Shown: positions 7,087 through 14,447, counted from the first letter of the stretch. The stretch: DNA of 18,774 bases from JBBSMX01 sp038232935 (GCA_038232935.1 JBBSMX010000082.1:1-18774), one strand, 5' to 3'. The notes: a model not told the origin generated them from the sequence alone. Program-made: numbers and translations.

Positions 7087-7825
7087 AACGGGCTGCACTC
7101 TCGGCCACTCTCGCGCCAAGGCGAGCTACGAATGCTCTGAGTCCCGTTGCTTCATTGAGCTCCCGGTAGACTCCTTGTGGACCTTCCGATGCTGAACTCA
7201 AAAGGATCGTCGCTGCGTCGTAGAGTCCCTCGCGTACAAGCCGATTGCATAGAATCGCATACCGCTCGGCATATGAGGCTCCCTCGAACTCTTCGTCAGG
7301 GTGGAAATGACGAGAGAGAATTTTAACCGGCGAGATCGATCCAGGAGAGTCTTCAAGGAGCATGAGGTAACCGACGAACGGGCGCGCTGCATTGCCTAAC
7401 AGTTCTTCCCGAAAAGCAACCCGCAGATCTTCGCCCATACCGATGGCCTCCTCGGATCGGTTGTTAAAGTTGTTGCCAAAGCTTCCAACTTGGCTCTTCA
7501 ACTCGACGGCGGCGACAAGTTCATGGTCTTGGATCACGAGCACATCCCAATCCTTCACCGGGCGGTAGTAGCCCGGCAATATCGTGTGACGGAGTCGCTT
7601 CAAGCCCTGAGTGGAGCAGTACACCGCTGTAGCAGGCAGACCATTGGCTATCACGATGGCCTCGATGAGAGCGTAGAAGCCATCGAGATTCTTGCCTGCC
7701 GTGACCGCTCGACGATTCCCGACATCACTCCCTTCAGAGGCGGAGGAAGCTATTGCGCGCGTTGTCCAAAAGGTCTGGATCGCTTCTGAGGCGAGACGGT
7801 CGTACTGCGCAAGATTCAGACTCAT
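7085..7825 (-). CDS. XhoI/PaeR7I-family type II restriction endonuclease
   Basis: The 246-aa product contains KDWDVLVIQDHELVAAVELK (residues 91-110), followed by SQVGSFGNNFNNRSEEAIG. This combines a PD-(D/E)xK nuclease core (probable catalytic D94, E108, K110) with the F-G-N-N-F-N-N-R block characteristic of the XhoI/PaeR7I family. The N-terminal AIQTFWTTR and TAGKNLDGFYALI blocks also fit, and length is near that of PaeR7I. Family members cut CTCGAG; specificity here is inferred, not shown. The ATG at 7823-7825 overlaps the methylase stop in an ATGA, which decides the start and implies translational coupling. Upstream in-frame codons would only extend back into the methylase gene. Base composition is clearly less GC-rich than flanking genes, consistent with horizontal gain. 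The stop abuts the clpB terminator. Confidence 0.88.
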   Translation of the reverse strand: MSLNLAQYDRLASEAIQTFWTTRAIASSASEGSDVGNRRAVTAGKNLDGFYALIEAIVIANGLPATAVYCSTQGLKRLRHTILPGYYRPVKDWDVLVIQDHELVAAVELKSQVGSFGNNFNNRSEEAIGMGEDLRVAFREELLGNAARPFVGYLMLLEDSPGSISPVKILSRHFHPDEEFEGASYAERYAILCNRLVREGLYDAATILLSSASEGPQGVYRELNEATGLRAFVARLGARVAESAAR

Positions 7826-9599
7826 CGGTCGCCGAGCATTTCTACAATCTCGTCCCACTCATTTGCATGTAGACCATACAAGTCTCGAACCACGGCGTCG
7901 CACGTTTCTCGACTAGCTGTCGATGCTTCCGCCAACTGTTGACGATGCTTACGCGAGACCTCTGCCCACATCGGGATGTGAACTCGCCGCAGGTATTGAG
8001 CCTGAAAGCGCAGATATCCTCCACGCATACGGACGGCATAAGCCGCTACCTGGAACTCGGCAATTCGTGAACGAAGAACAGCCTGTAAGGCGCGCAGGTC
8101 CCAAGCCTCAGACGTGACGTAGTAGAGGTTGTGATGTGGATAGAGGGTGCCCTCGTCATAGGCGACCGTTGCTCGCCCCTTTATGTCAGGGATTAGAAGC
8201 TTGGGCGAGGAGGTTAGATCAGCGTGAACCTTGTCGATCGTCCGGTACCACCGAGCAGGACTTTTCTTCGCGGTGTGGCGCTTTCGGAGTTGATCGCCAT
8301 GCGTCTCGAAATACTGTTTGAGCCGCGGATAGCGGTCGAGGTCCACCAACCGGCCATCGGGGCCGAAAGGGTTAGCGAGCACCTTACCAGACCACTGGAC
8401 TGTCCCATCGTCACGTACATCACGCGCCATCGCTAGAGGCAAGATGCGGTCGTCCTCAATAGGCAGTGCATCGCGCTGTGCTATGAACACGCGGTCAGCC
8501 CCCGTTGCGACACCGATTCCAACGTGACACTTTGCCCCTTGCAACGTCGGATAGCGGTCCTCCAGGCTTCTGAGCACCACTGTCGCAGAATGGGTTTCCG
8601 TCACCCACGGCCGCGTGCCCGAGACAATCGATTTCACGAGATGGACGCTCTCGCTCTGCTCACCTTCGTTGAGATGGCGGGCCAAGCGTACAAGCGTTTT
8701 CGAGTCGATCTCAGGATTTGCGGCTAGAGCCACAGGCGGTTTCTGACGATCCCGACGGACCCTCTCTATCGTGAACACAGAGGGATACGCATCCACTTCC
8801 CCATCGAACGCATCTGCCTGATGCATCTCGACGACATGACGGAGTGCGAAGCCTTCGGCTACGATCCCGCGGAGTGGCCCCCCGTATTTGTTCTTCATCC
8901 AACGATCTGCGCAGATGTATGTCAGACGCCCTCCCTGTCGAAGCAACTGAAGCCCTCGTTCGATGAATGGGACGTAGATATCCGCTCGGTCATAGATCGA
9001 CCGGTAGTCCTTGCGGTACCTCTCCACAAGCGCCGGAGCAATCGCTTCCTGACGGATGTATGGCGGATTGCCGACGACGACATCGAACGGTTCTGCTAGA
9101 GGAGTTAATAGAAAGTCATCGCAGACGAGCCAACGGTTCAGCAAGGCGTCAGCAGCAGAGGGCTGGATCCCATTTTCAGTTAGTAGTTGATAAAGGGCAG
9201 TCCGTGTCGCCGAGTAGGTGGCCTCGTGGATCTCCACTGCGCGGATAGCGTCTCCGAGCGAGGTAACTGCGTCGCCATTATTCGTATCTCGCCATGTGCT
9301 CAGAAGCCTCCGGGCGGCCTCAAGAACGAAGGCACCATCACCAAACGAAGGTTCGAGCAAGCGAAGATGATGGAGTGATCTATCAACTTGGTATCCGGCC
9401 AGATCCAAAACGAAGGCTGCAACCTCTGGCCTAGTCTGAATCGCCCCACGTGCAGTGGCAGGAGCTCTGGCGAGTTGATGGATGGCCGTCTCGACTGCTG
9501 GAGCGCGACTCACGCTCCCACTGAAGATGTCGATCTGGAATGAAGGTTCTGCGACGGATCCCATAGCGTTCAATCTTTTTCAGAATGTAAGCCTCAGGT
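7087..9599. mobile_element. Inserted restriction-modification locus with long target duplication
   Basis: This 2513-base unit holds only the methylase and endonuclease genes and is flanked exactly by the two 257-bp clpB-end repeats. There is no transposase, integrase or terminal inverted repeat. Its lower GC content contrasts with both sides. Insertions of restriction-modification genes with duplication of a hundred or more bases of target have been described by comparing related bacterial genomes (Kobayashi and co-workers, Helicobacter), and this arrangement matches that pattern. Mobility in this strain is inferred from structure alone. Confidence 0.75.
7822..9564 (-). CDS. N6-adenine DNA methyltransferase of the type II RM system
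   Basis: With the ATG at 9562-9564 the product has 580 aa; an in-frame TTG at 9571-9573 would add three residues. The SAM-binding motif I appears as LEPSFGDGAFVLEA (from residue 70), and the catalytic motif IV is NPPYIRQE (NPPY at 166-169), preceded by FDVVVG. This order and NPPY define an N6-adenine methyltransferase of the Eco57I/TaqI-like group. The C-terminal half (about 300-580), with LLIPDIKGRATVAYDEG and PHHNLYYV, resembles the TaqI-type target recognition part. Length is close to known PaeR7I/XhoI-type methylases. It protects the host from the endonuclease encoded just downstream with a 4-base ATGA overlap. Only 35 bases separate its start from repeat copy 2, so its promoter must lie inside the repeat or further upstream. 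Confidence 0.9.
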   Translation of the reverse strand: MGSVAEPSFQIDIFSGSVSRAPAVETAIHQLARAPATARGAIQTRPEVAAFVLDLAGYQVDRSLHHLRLLEPSFGDGAFVLEAARRLLSTWRDTNNGDAVTSLGDAIRAVEIHEATYSATRTALYQLLTENGIQPSAADALLNRWLVCDDFLLTPLAEPFDVVVGNPPYIRQEAIAPALVERYRKDYRSIYDRADIYVPFIERGLQLLRQGGRLTYICADRWMKNKYGGPLRGIVAEGFALRHVVEMHQADAFDGEVDAYPSVFTIERVRRDRQKPPVALAANPEIDSKTLVRLARHLNEGEQSESVHLVKSIVSGTRPWVTETHSATVVLRSLEDRYPTLQGAKCHVGIGVATGADRVFIAQRDALPIEDDRILPLAMARDVRDDGTVQWSGKVLANPFGPDGRLVDLDRYPRLKQYFETHGDQLRKRHTAKKSPARWYRTIDKVHADLTSSPKLLIPDIKGRATVAYDEGTLYPHHNLYYVTSEAWDLRALQAVLRSRIAEFQVAAYAVRMRGGYLRFQAQYLRRVHIPMWAEVSRKHRQQLAEASTASRETCDAVVRDLYGLHANEWDEIVEMLGDR

Positions 9600-9601
9600 G
9601 C

Positions 9602-9793
9602 CCGCTCAAGCGCGTGATCCAGCGCGAGGTCGCCAACCGGCTGGCCGAGCAGATCCTTGCCGGGTTCGTCCGCGAGGGCGACACCGTCGAGATCGACGCG
9701 CTCCCCGACGGCTCCGGCGTCACGCTCACGACCGACGCGGCGACGCCGACCGAAGACGCCGTGCCGACGAACGGCCACGCCGCCGAAGCCTAA
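9602..9793 (+). pseudogene. Headless clpB C-terminal fragment
   Basis: These 63 codons (PLKRVIQREVANRLAEQ to NGHAAEA, then TAA) are identical in protein sequence to the end of ClpB. The only two base changes (9658, 9787) are synonymous. The fragment has no start of its own in an appropriate context; an open frame from 9482 reads into it through the antisense of the methylase gene but looks accidental. It is the duplicated target left by the insertion, or the original clpB end if the intact copy was rebuilt by the incoming DNA. Confidence 0.85.
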
Positions 9794-9814
9794 AAGGTCG
9801 GCGCGGTTGAACGA

Positions 9815-9850
9815 CGAGCGCCCTGCCAGCAGACTCGGGCAGGGCGCTCG
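9815..9850. terminator. Hairpin terminator (copy 2), between clpB tail and LVIVD gene
   Basis: A perfect 13-bp stem (9815-9827 with 9838-9850) and 10-base loop. It lies 19 bases from the stop of the LVIVD-type gene on the minus strand and 21 bases after the duplicated clpB stop. Before the insertion it was probably the shared terminator of clpB and the LVIVD gene. Now, on the minus strand, it separates the LVIVD gene from the methylase gene. Confidence 0.75.
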
Positions 9851-9869
9851 TCTGTTCGGAACGTTCGGT

Positions 9870-11903
9870 TCAGGGCCGGGCGTCGCTGAGGGTCTGAAGC
9901 GTCGAGGTGAGCAGCCGGAAGCGATCCGGAGCGCCCGTCGTGGGCGCGGGTCCCGCCGACTGTCCCATCTGGCGAACGGACTCGGTGATGCGCGCCACGG
10001 CGGCGCGCTGGTCGGCGGCGCTCCCGGCGTTTTCCGCACGGTCCAACTCGTCCGCCAGCTGTTTGGCCTGATCGGACGACAGGCGCCCCTCGCGCGCGAG
10101 CTGGTCGAGGTAGGCGCGTGCCACGGCGAAGCTGGCAGGCCACACGATCTGCGTCTGGTTCTGCGTGTTGAGGGCAGGATTCTGCACGGACTCCGCCGCC
10201 GCGATCTCGTTCTCCGTGAGGTACTCGCTCGGCGTGAGCTTGAAGACGTCCAGCCCGCGCCCGATCTCGGAGCCGTAGATGTAGCCGTTGTACCAGTAGG
10301 TCGACCAATAGCCGCCCATCACCATGCGCGAGGCGTCCATGGGGCCGCGGTCGAAGTAGGCGATCTCCACTGGGTGCATCGGGTCGGTGAAGTCGAAGAC
10401 GGAGACGCCGCCCTGGTACCACGCCTGCACCATCACGTCGCGGCCCGGAATTGGGATGAGGGAGCCGTTGTGGGCGACGCAGTTCTCCTCGCTGGTCTGG
10501 GCTGCGGGGAGCTTGTAATAGCTCTGCTGATGGAGCGTGCTGTCTTCGAGCGTGAAGATGGCGTCGGCGCCCCACTCGGTCCGGTCGGTGTCGCGGCAGC
10601 GGGGGGCGAGGCCGCCGCCCCACTCGTCGCTGAAGAGCACCTTGCGGCCGTCGTTGCTGAAGGTGGCCGAGTGCCAGTAGGCGAAGTTGGAGTCGGCGGC
10701 GGCGGCGAGGCGCGTGGGGTTGGCGGGGTCGTGGATGTCGAGCAGGAGGCCGTAGCCGCCGCAAGCGCCACCGGCGAGGCCGATGGCCGGGTACACGGTG
10801 ATGTCGTGGCAGGCCGTGGGGCCGGGGCGCGCTTCCCCGCTCGGCTGGTTGCCCGACCGCTGCGCGACGAGGTCGGGCAACGCCGCGCGCAGGGCCGAGC
10901 TGTCCTCGGCGGTGGGCGTGCCGGTGGTTCCTTGCATCTGCATCGTGTAGGCCAGGCTGCGCGTCACGCTCTCATCAGACATCACGTAGTCCTTGCCTTT
11001 CATCGTGACCATGAAGGCCTTGCGTGACCGCGCGGCTTCCGCCTCGTCCGATGTGACGGGCTGGAGCCCCAGGCTGGAGGCGATGTCCGACGGGGATTCT
11101 CCGTGCGAGGCCGGACCCGCCAGGCCCAGCAGGAAGTGCGGCGAGTTCACGACGGCGGCCTGCTCGGGATGGGCGAGGGGGACCCGGATCACCTCGATGC
11201 GGAACAGGGACGTGTTGGGGTCTTCGTCGGGGGACGCGTCCGAGCAGCCCGCGAGCTCTTCGCCCGGCCGCACCTGCGAGGTGCCCGAGACGTAGATATA
11301 CACTGTGGAGGGATCGTTGGGGTCTGGGACGAGAGTGTGCGTGTGCGAGCCACGGCACGTCTGTACGGCGGCCACCTGCGTGAGGTGGTCGAGGTCGCTG
11401 ATGTCGAAGATGCGCACGCCCCGGAAGCGCTCGGCGCTGACGTCGCCCGTGACGCCCTCGGCGCCGCAGTCGAGGCGGCCGCGTGTCTCCTCGACCGACA
11501 TGAAGAGCAGGTTGCCGTGTACGGACACATCGCCCTGTCCGCCGGGGCAGTCGATGGTGAGGCGGAGCGTGGGCTTGCTCGGGTCCGCGATGTTCCACAC
11601 TTGAATGCCGTTGAACCCGCCCAAGAACAGCGTGTCGCCCTTAAAGGCGAGGTCGGCGTTCATCATGCTGAAGTCGCCGGGGTCGTCGGGGTTGAAGAAG
11701 CCTTCGGGTCGCGGGACGTGGGCGACGAGTTCGAGGTTGCTGGCGGCCTCAGCAGCATCCTGCCACCCGGCCCGCAAGCCGACACGGGGATCGTCGGAGG
11801 AGGTATGACCCGTGTGGTTCTGGGCGTGGGCGCCGGCCGTGAGGGCGAGCAGAGCGGCGGCGAGCAGGAGGGCGCGGCGCAGAGGTACGGTGGGGACGTT
11901 CAT
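9870..11903 (-). CDS. Secreted LVIVD-type beta-propeller protein
   Basis: The 677-aa product has a signal peptide (hydrophobic core about 11-23, cleavage after AGAHAQ at about 28), followed by a His-containing NHTGHTSS stretch. Repeated propeller strands of the LVIVD type are visible as GGFNGIQVWNIADPSKP (96-111), RGVRIFDISDLDHL (161-174), GLLLDIHDPANP (385-396) and GGVSVFDFTDPMHPVEIA (498-515). Each is a strand ending in D/N-I-x-D/H followed by a Pro-containing turn. A conserved SHTHTLVPDP (186-195) and several Cys (119, 146, 183, 220, 365, 381, 436, 475) suggest disulfides outside the cytoplasm. The last about 80 residues (from 595) are helical and charged, unlike a propeller. Catalytic function is not evident. 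It lies 47 bases downstream of the DUF305 gene on the same strand and is probably co-transcribed with it. Confidence 0.8.
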   Translation of the reverse strand: MNVPTVPLRRALLLAAALLALTAGAHAQNHTGHTSSDDPRVGLRAGWQDAAEAASNLELVAHVPRPEGFFNPDDPGDFSMMNADLAFKGDTLFLGGFNGIQVWNIADPSKPTLRLTIDCPGGQGDVSVHGNLLFMSVEETRGRLDCGAEGVTGDVSAERFRGVRIFDISDLDHLTQVAAVQTCRGSHTHTLVPDPNDPSTVYIYVSGTSQVRPGEELAGCSDASPDEDPNTSLFRIEVIRVPLAHPEQAAVVNSPHFLLGLAGPASHGESPSDIASSLGLQPVTSDEAEAARSRKAFMVTMKGKDYVMSDESVTRSLAYTMQMQGTTGTPTAEDSSALRAALPDLVAQRSGNQPSGEARPGPTACHDITVYPAIGLAGGACGGYGLLLDIHDPANPTRLAAAADSNFAYWHSATFSNDGRKVLFSDEWGGGLAPRCRDTDRTEWGADAIFTLEDSTLHQQSYYKLPAAQTSEENCVAHNGSLIPIPGRDVMVQAWYQGGVSVFDFTDPMHPVEIAYFDRGPMDASRMVMGGYWSTYWYNGYIYGSEIGRGLDVFKLTPSEYLTENEIAAAESVQNPALNTQNQTQIVWPASFAVARAYLDQLAREGRLSSDQAKQLADELDRAENAGSAADQRAAVARITESVRQMGQSAGPAPTTGAPDRFRLLTSTLQTLSDARP

Positions 11904-11950
11904 GAGAGGCGGGGGGTGACGGGGAAAGGGAGGGCGAGGGACGCTGGTCC

Positions 11951-12655
11951 TCAGTTGCTGCGCATCAGAGACGGGAGTGGCGGCACGTCGAGCATGGCGT
12001 GCATCCGGTCGATGTCCGCCCGCTGGTCGGCGTCGATGTCGGTGGCGATGCGGAAGACCTCGGGGGCCTGGGCTCCGCCCTCGGTGGCGAGGAGGTTGGC
12101 GACCATGATCAGGCCCCCTTCGTGGTGGCGGATCATGTACTGGAGGAAGAAGCGGTCGAAGGCCGGGCCGGTCGCTGCGGCGAGTTGCACCATCTCGTCA
12201 GGGGTCAGCATGCCGGGCATGAGCATGGGGTGGGCCTCGGGCTCGCCGTGCGTTCTGCCTTCGCCGTGCCCGGCACCGTGGTGCATCACCATGCCTACCA
12301 TCGGGGCGTCCTCGTGGCGATCCTGCAGCCAGCGTTGCATCCACGCGATCTCGTCGGTCTGCGACACCTCGATGCGTTCGGCGAGCGTGCGGAGGGCGCG
12401 GTTGGTGCTGCGCTCGGGGACGAGGGCTGTCATGTCGAGGGCCTGGGCGTGGTGGAGGATCATGCCCTGCATGAACTGCACGTCGGCTTCGGCATACCGG
12501 GGCGCATCTTGGGCCTCGGCGGCCGGGCGGCTCGACTCACCGGGGGCACCGGGCCGAATCGAAGCGGGCGCATTCTGGGCAGCGACGGGTCCGGCGGCGG
12601 TGTACAGCAGCACGAGCAGAGAGCCGAACACAGTCAGTCTGAAACGGCGCGTCAT
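11951..12655 (-). CDS. Secreted DUF305 protein with His/Met-rich linker
   Basis: The 234-aa product starts at the ATG at 12653-12655, directly before a signal peptide (MTRRFRLTVFGSLLVLLYTA, cleavage after PVAAQ). Upstream in-frame codons would add 58 residues without signal character. It has the two DUF305 signature helices, FMQGMILHHAQALDM (61-75) and FLQYMIRHHEGGLIMV (170-185), which pair H-H motifs in a ferritin-like helical bundle. Between them lies a segment rich in His and Met (about 118-149, with MVMHHGAGHGEG and HPMLMPGML). DUF305 proteins include copper-binding CopM of Synechocystis, so extracytoplasmic metal binding is plausible but inferred. It is the first gene of a two-gene unit with the LVIVD protein. 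Confidence 0.87.
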   Translation of the reverse strand: MTRRFRLTVFGSLLVLLYTAAGPVAAQNAPASIRPGAPGESSRPAAEAQDAPRYAEADVQFMQGMILHHAQALDMTALVPERSTNRALRTLAERIEVSQTDEIAWMQRWLQDRHEDAPMVGMVMHHGAGHGEGRTHGEPEAHPMLMPGMLTPDEMVQLAAATGPAFDRFFLQYMIRHHEGGLIMVANLLATEGGAQAPEVFRIATDIDADQRADIDRMHAMLDVPPLPSLMRSN

Positions 12656-13253
12656 AGGGTTTGTCCACTGTCGTCGAAACGGCCGCTGCGGCGGAGGCTC
12701 ACCGACGAAAAGGCCTTGGTGAAACACAGCAGCGCCCAATATACATGCATCCTCTGCGGTGCCTACGCCCCTCGAGGATCGCATCGGAAATCGCAAGTAG
12801 CCGCGATGGAACGCGAGGCCGCGCTCCAACTGTCCGGTAGTCTCCTTGCAGCCGAGGGCGCGGCGGCTTTACTGTCGCGGCCGGTTGTGCGTAAGCCGCC
12901 ATCGCCGGTTCCGGCCCCCTCTCTGTCCTACCGGACATCTCTCCCCAGAGGGGCGAGAACGCAAATCCGAGGGAACTGGACGGGGTGAGGGGAGCCTACG
13001 AGCTACCGTCCCTCACATTGGGCGTCAGAGCTCGAGCTATGCTTCGAAGGAGGACGGTAGGCGATGGCGAAGCGGACAGGCCCGCGTGCCCACGGCTGCG
13101 TGACAGAATGATCTCCGATCCCACAGACGGTGGCCGCCCTCGCTTCGTCGGAGTGTTATTTGCTATGGTGAAAAGCGCATGAGCCTACGGGAGAGGGAAT
13201 CCCGTTGTTGGATGGTAGAGAAGCTTCCATTCACCGTACTCAGCACTACAGCC
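12656..13253. other. 598-base gene-free region between divergent genes
   Basis: This is the longest stretch without a convincing gene. It must hold the promoters of the DUF305 gene (leftward) and of the lipoprotein gene (rightward). An AT-rich patch CAATATACATGCAT near 12737-12750 stands out and could belong to the leftward promoter. A pair of 10-base inverted repeats (TGTCCGGTAG at 12831-12840 and its complement at 12928-12937) encloses an 8-bp stem at 12862-12869/12893-12900. Two CTCGAG sites occur at 12772 and 13031. No coding remnant that I recognise is present. Confidence 0.5.
12831..12937. repeat. Nested inverted repeats in intergenic region
   Basis: A 10-base inverted repeat (12831-12840 with 12928-12937) surrounds a second one of 8 bases (12862-12869 with 12893-12900). 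No target duplication flanks it. It may be a small non-autonomous element, a structured RNA, or chance in GC-rich DNA. Confidence 0.3.
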
Positions 13254-14447
13254 ATGCGCGTATCCCTCCGCTTCGCCATCGTCTTTCTCCTCGCCCTGCC
13301 CCTCGCCGCGTGCGACTCCGGCAGCAGTGGCGACGGCAGCCCGGTCGCTGTATCCGGTACCCTCGTCAACTCATTCAACCGGCCGCTCCAGGGCGGGACA
13401 CTCACGTTCACCGCCCCGGCGGCGGCTCGGGGCGAGGCCGGCACGTTCAGCCGCCCCGATCCGGTCTGCACGACCACGACGGGGCCCAACGGCTCGTTCA
13501 CCTGCGACCTTCCGCCTGGAGGCTACGACGTCACCGTCGAGGTTCCGGGCTACAGCACGGACACGTTCCCGATCATCGTGGATGAAAACGGGAACGCCAC
13601 GCTCAACCTCCCCGGTCTCACCGGCGACGGCAACATCGACGCACAGCTCGTGGACGCCGTCTCGGGGGCCATCCTCACCTTCGCCCACGTCGAGTGCCGA
13701 CGGCAGCTTCCGGACGGCACGTACACCGAGTTCGAGTTCGACGCGACGACGGACGCCCAGGGCATGATTCACCTCGAAGGCGTCTTCCTCGGTCAGGCTG
13801 AATGCATCGTCCAGGCCGGTGCCTCGCAGATCCCCATCATCCTCACCATCACGGAGAACACCGACGGCACCATCCCCGTCACGCCGCCGCCGCCGCCCGG
13901 TGCCTACCGCGTCGTCCTCCGCTGGGGCGCCTCGCCGAGCGACCTCGACTCCCATCTCACCGGCCCGGACAGCACGGACGCGAACGCCCGTTTCCACATC
14001 TTCTACGCTCAGAAGACATACGGCCCGAACAACCTCGACCTGGACGACACGTCGAGTTACGGCCCGGAGACGACCACGTTCTACCCTACGCACGACGGCA
14101 TCTACCGCTTCACCGTCCACAACTATACCCAGCGTGGCTCCACCGAAGGCGGCCAGAGCATCTACGATTCGCCGACGACGGTCGAGCTGTACACCGAGGC
14201 CGGGCTGTTCCGCACGTACAGGGCCCCGCTGCCCACAGACGCCAACTTCGGGCTCGTCGCTAACTCCTGGCGCGTGTTCGAACTGACCAAGGCCGGCAGT
14301 TCCATCACCGTCAGCGGCCAGGCCAGCACGCCCCCGGACCAGGGCCAGCCCGGCCTTCGCTACGTCCTCGCGAATAGCGACGAGGACCTCGGCGTATTCC
14401 GTCCCGGCGCGCCTCGCCCGGCCTTGCCTGGCTTCCCGGCGAAGTAA
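13254..14447 (+). CDS. Lipoprotein with carboxypeptidase-regulatory-like and YfaP-like (DUF2135) domains
   Basis: The ATG at 13254 gives 397 aa with an SPII signal: hydrophobic core 7-17 and lipobox LAAC ending at Cys20, followed by DSGSSGDGS. An ATG 75 bases upstream (13179) would bury the signal and is rejected. Residues about 35-105 look like a carboxypeptidase-regulatory/CnaB-like beta sandwich (VSGTLVNSFNRPLQGGTLTF, then GGYDVTVEVPGYSTDTFPI). A second, more divergent sandwich covers about 120-205. From residue 218 (YRVVLRWGASPSDLDSHLTG) to about 370 the sequence matches the YfaP/DUF2135 pattern: L-x-W-x4-x-D-L-D-x-H, a central HIFY strand, GIYRFTVHNYT, and a late W-x-V-F-E-L strand. The order suggests a surface-exposed, possibly carbohydrate- or protein-binding lipoprotein. 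A Pro-rich linker (TPPPPPG) separates the halves. It is a single-gene unit. Confidence 0.8.
   Translation: MRVSLRFAIVFLLALPLAACDSGSSGDGSPVAVSGTLVNSFNRPLQGGTLTFTAPAAARGEAGTFSRPDPVCTTTTGPNGSFTCDLPPGGYDVTVEVPGYSTDTFPIIVDENGNATLNLPGLTGDGNIDAQLVDAVSGAILTFAHVECRRQLPDGTYTEFEFDATTDAQGMIHLEGVFLGQAECIVQAGASQIPIILTITENTDGTIPVTPPPPPGAYRVVLRWGASPSDLDSHLTGPDSTDANARFHIFYAQKTYGPNNLDLDDTSSYGPETTTFYPTHDGIYRFTVHNYTQRGSTEGGQSIYDSPTTVELYTEAGLFRTYRAPLPTDANFGLVANSWRVFELTKAGSSITVSGQASTPPDQGQPGLRYVLANSDEDLGVFRPGAPRPALPGFPAK

Larger units (their letters stand above)
9600..9856. repeat. Direct repeat copy 2 (clpB 3' end plus terminator)
   Basis: Partner of the repeat at 6830-7086. Identity begins at 9600 immediately after unrelated sequence and ends at 9856. 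It contains the last 63 clpB codons, the stop, the spacer and a hairpin of altered tip sequence. Together the two repeats enclose the restriction-modification genes. Confidence 0.95.

Noticed and set aside
5014..7119. A 701-codon open frame on the minus strand across clpB
   Set aside because: It is the antisense of clpB. GC-rich codon bias keeps the opposite strand open; the translation is compositionally odd (runs of L, V, D, E, R) with no domain.
7085..9573. Possibility that the RM genes form a type IIG, type I or BREX-like system
   Set aside because: There are just two genes, a stand-alone NPPY methylase and a separate XhoI-family nuclease with an ATGA overlap; no helicase, specificity subunit or further defence gene is present.
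9482..9793. An open frame of 103 codons ending with the clpB tail
   Set aside because: Its first 40 codons are antisense to the methylase start and have no domain; the frame is open by chance across the insertion edge.
9657..12722. Long plus-strand open frames over the DUF305 and LVIVD genes
   Set aside because: Both are shadows of the minus-strand genes, which have signal peptides and recognisable domains; the plus-strand translations have neither.
12938..12992. CTCTCCCCAGAGGGGCGAGA with nearby GGGGTGAGGGG resembles common intergenic REP-like repeats
   Set aside because: Only one imperfect copy is present in the window and the match is from memory, so no repeat family can be supported.
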